Part shown: piece by piece, positions 5,975-6,151 of the stretch
Numbering within the stretch: the stretch's first letter is position 1
Layout: every line of letters begins with the position of its first letter
NCBI GenBank assembly: GCA_031289065.1
Contig: JAITQI010000052.1
Coordinates: forward strand, 1 to 6,151
Direction of reading: 5' to 3'
Length of the DNA: 6,151 nt
Origin: Oscillospiraceae bacterium
GTDB taxonomy: Bacteria; Bacillota; Clostridia; Oscillospirales; UBA929
Notes under the pieces: generated by a model
Databases searched by the model: none
Seen by the model: the letters and a program-made list of their open reading frames with translations, nothing else
What the model was told of the DNA's origin: nothing
Position numbers and translations under genes: made by a program

Positions 5975-6151
5975 TCAGCTCCGATCCATGTTTCCGCTCT
6001 GCTCCACGCGGTTGCGGCCGTTTCGCTTGGCGGCGTAAAGGCTTTCGTCAGTCAGGGCGATGTTCTCGTCCACCGACAGCGACAGATCGAAGGCGTGCAC
6101 CCCAAAACTCATGGAGGCGTAAACCTCGCCGAAGCGCTCATCCCGCAGGGG
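5975..6151 (-). CDS. GGDEF-domain protein (putative diguanylate cyclase), C-terminal end only
   Basis: An open frame enters from the right edge and ends at TGA 5977-5975, giving 58 residues. It carries the recognisable end of a GGDEF domain: SFGVHAF (residues 15-21 of the fragment), matching the family's S-[IF]-G-V-A strand, then an acidic spacer and TDESLYAAKRNGRNRV (34-49), matching the usual 'AD.ALY.AK..GRNRV' helix. Nine residues follow to the stop. GGDEF proteins typically make cyclic di-GMP from two GTP, but the catalytic GG[DE]EF loop and any sensor or membrane part lie outside the window, so activity cannot be judged. It reads in the same direction as the topoisomerase gene, whose start is 88 bases downstream. 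Shared transcription is possible but not shown. Confidence 0.88.
   Translation of the reverse strand, partial: PLRDERFGEVYASMSFGVHAFDLSLSVDENIALTDESLYAAKRNGRNRVEQSGNMDRS

Overview
The window is a GC-rich chromosomal segment whose proteins look like those of a high-GC member of the Firmicutes, most likely class Clostridia (Oscillospiraceae/Ruminococcaceae-like). Three observations support this. DnaK is of the short Gram-positive type, 607 residues without the insert that lengthens the proteobacterial ATPase domain. grpE lies directly upstream of dnaK. The type IIA topoisomerase A subunit resembles the divergent second paralogue I recall from gut Clostridia. Placement below class level is inference.

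Left part, plus strand: the 3' end of grpE (1-264), a short AT-rich spacer holding a TATAAT hexamer, then a complete dnaK (315-2138). A strong rho-independent terminator (2171-2202) follows. dnaJ, the usual third partner, is not present after dnaK. Next comes a complete Gfo/Idh/MocA-family NAD(P)-dependent oxidoreductase gene (2264-3397) with its own good ribosome binding site. It is probably a separate transcription unit of unknown substrate.

Middle: 3398-3651 has no gene. It contains an A/C-rich, T-poor stretch and a perfect 16-bp-stem bidirectional terminator (3566-3600) that separates the plus-strand oxidoreductase from the minus-strand topoisomerase gene.

Right part, minus strand: a complete ParC/GyrA-like topoisomerase A subunit (3652-5886, TTG start preferred) and, 88 bases upstream of it, the 3' end of a GGDEF-domain (diguanylate cyclase-like) gene that runs off the window (5975-6151). 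No B-subunit (parE/gyrB) gene is visible.

The genes fall into three unrelated roles: protein folding (GrpE and DnaK as nucleotide-exchange factor and chaperone), sugar or polyol-type redox metabolism, and chromosome topology next to second-messenger signalling. I found no mobile element, CRISPR array, tRNA, rRNA or clearly novel system. The region is mostly housekeeping. The more notable details are the missing dnaJ, clustered unusual residues in the DnaK substrate-binding domain, the residue pattern in the topoisomerase quinolone-determining region, and the compositionally odd 3' region after the oxidoreductase.
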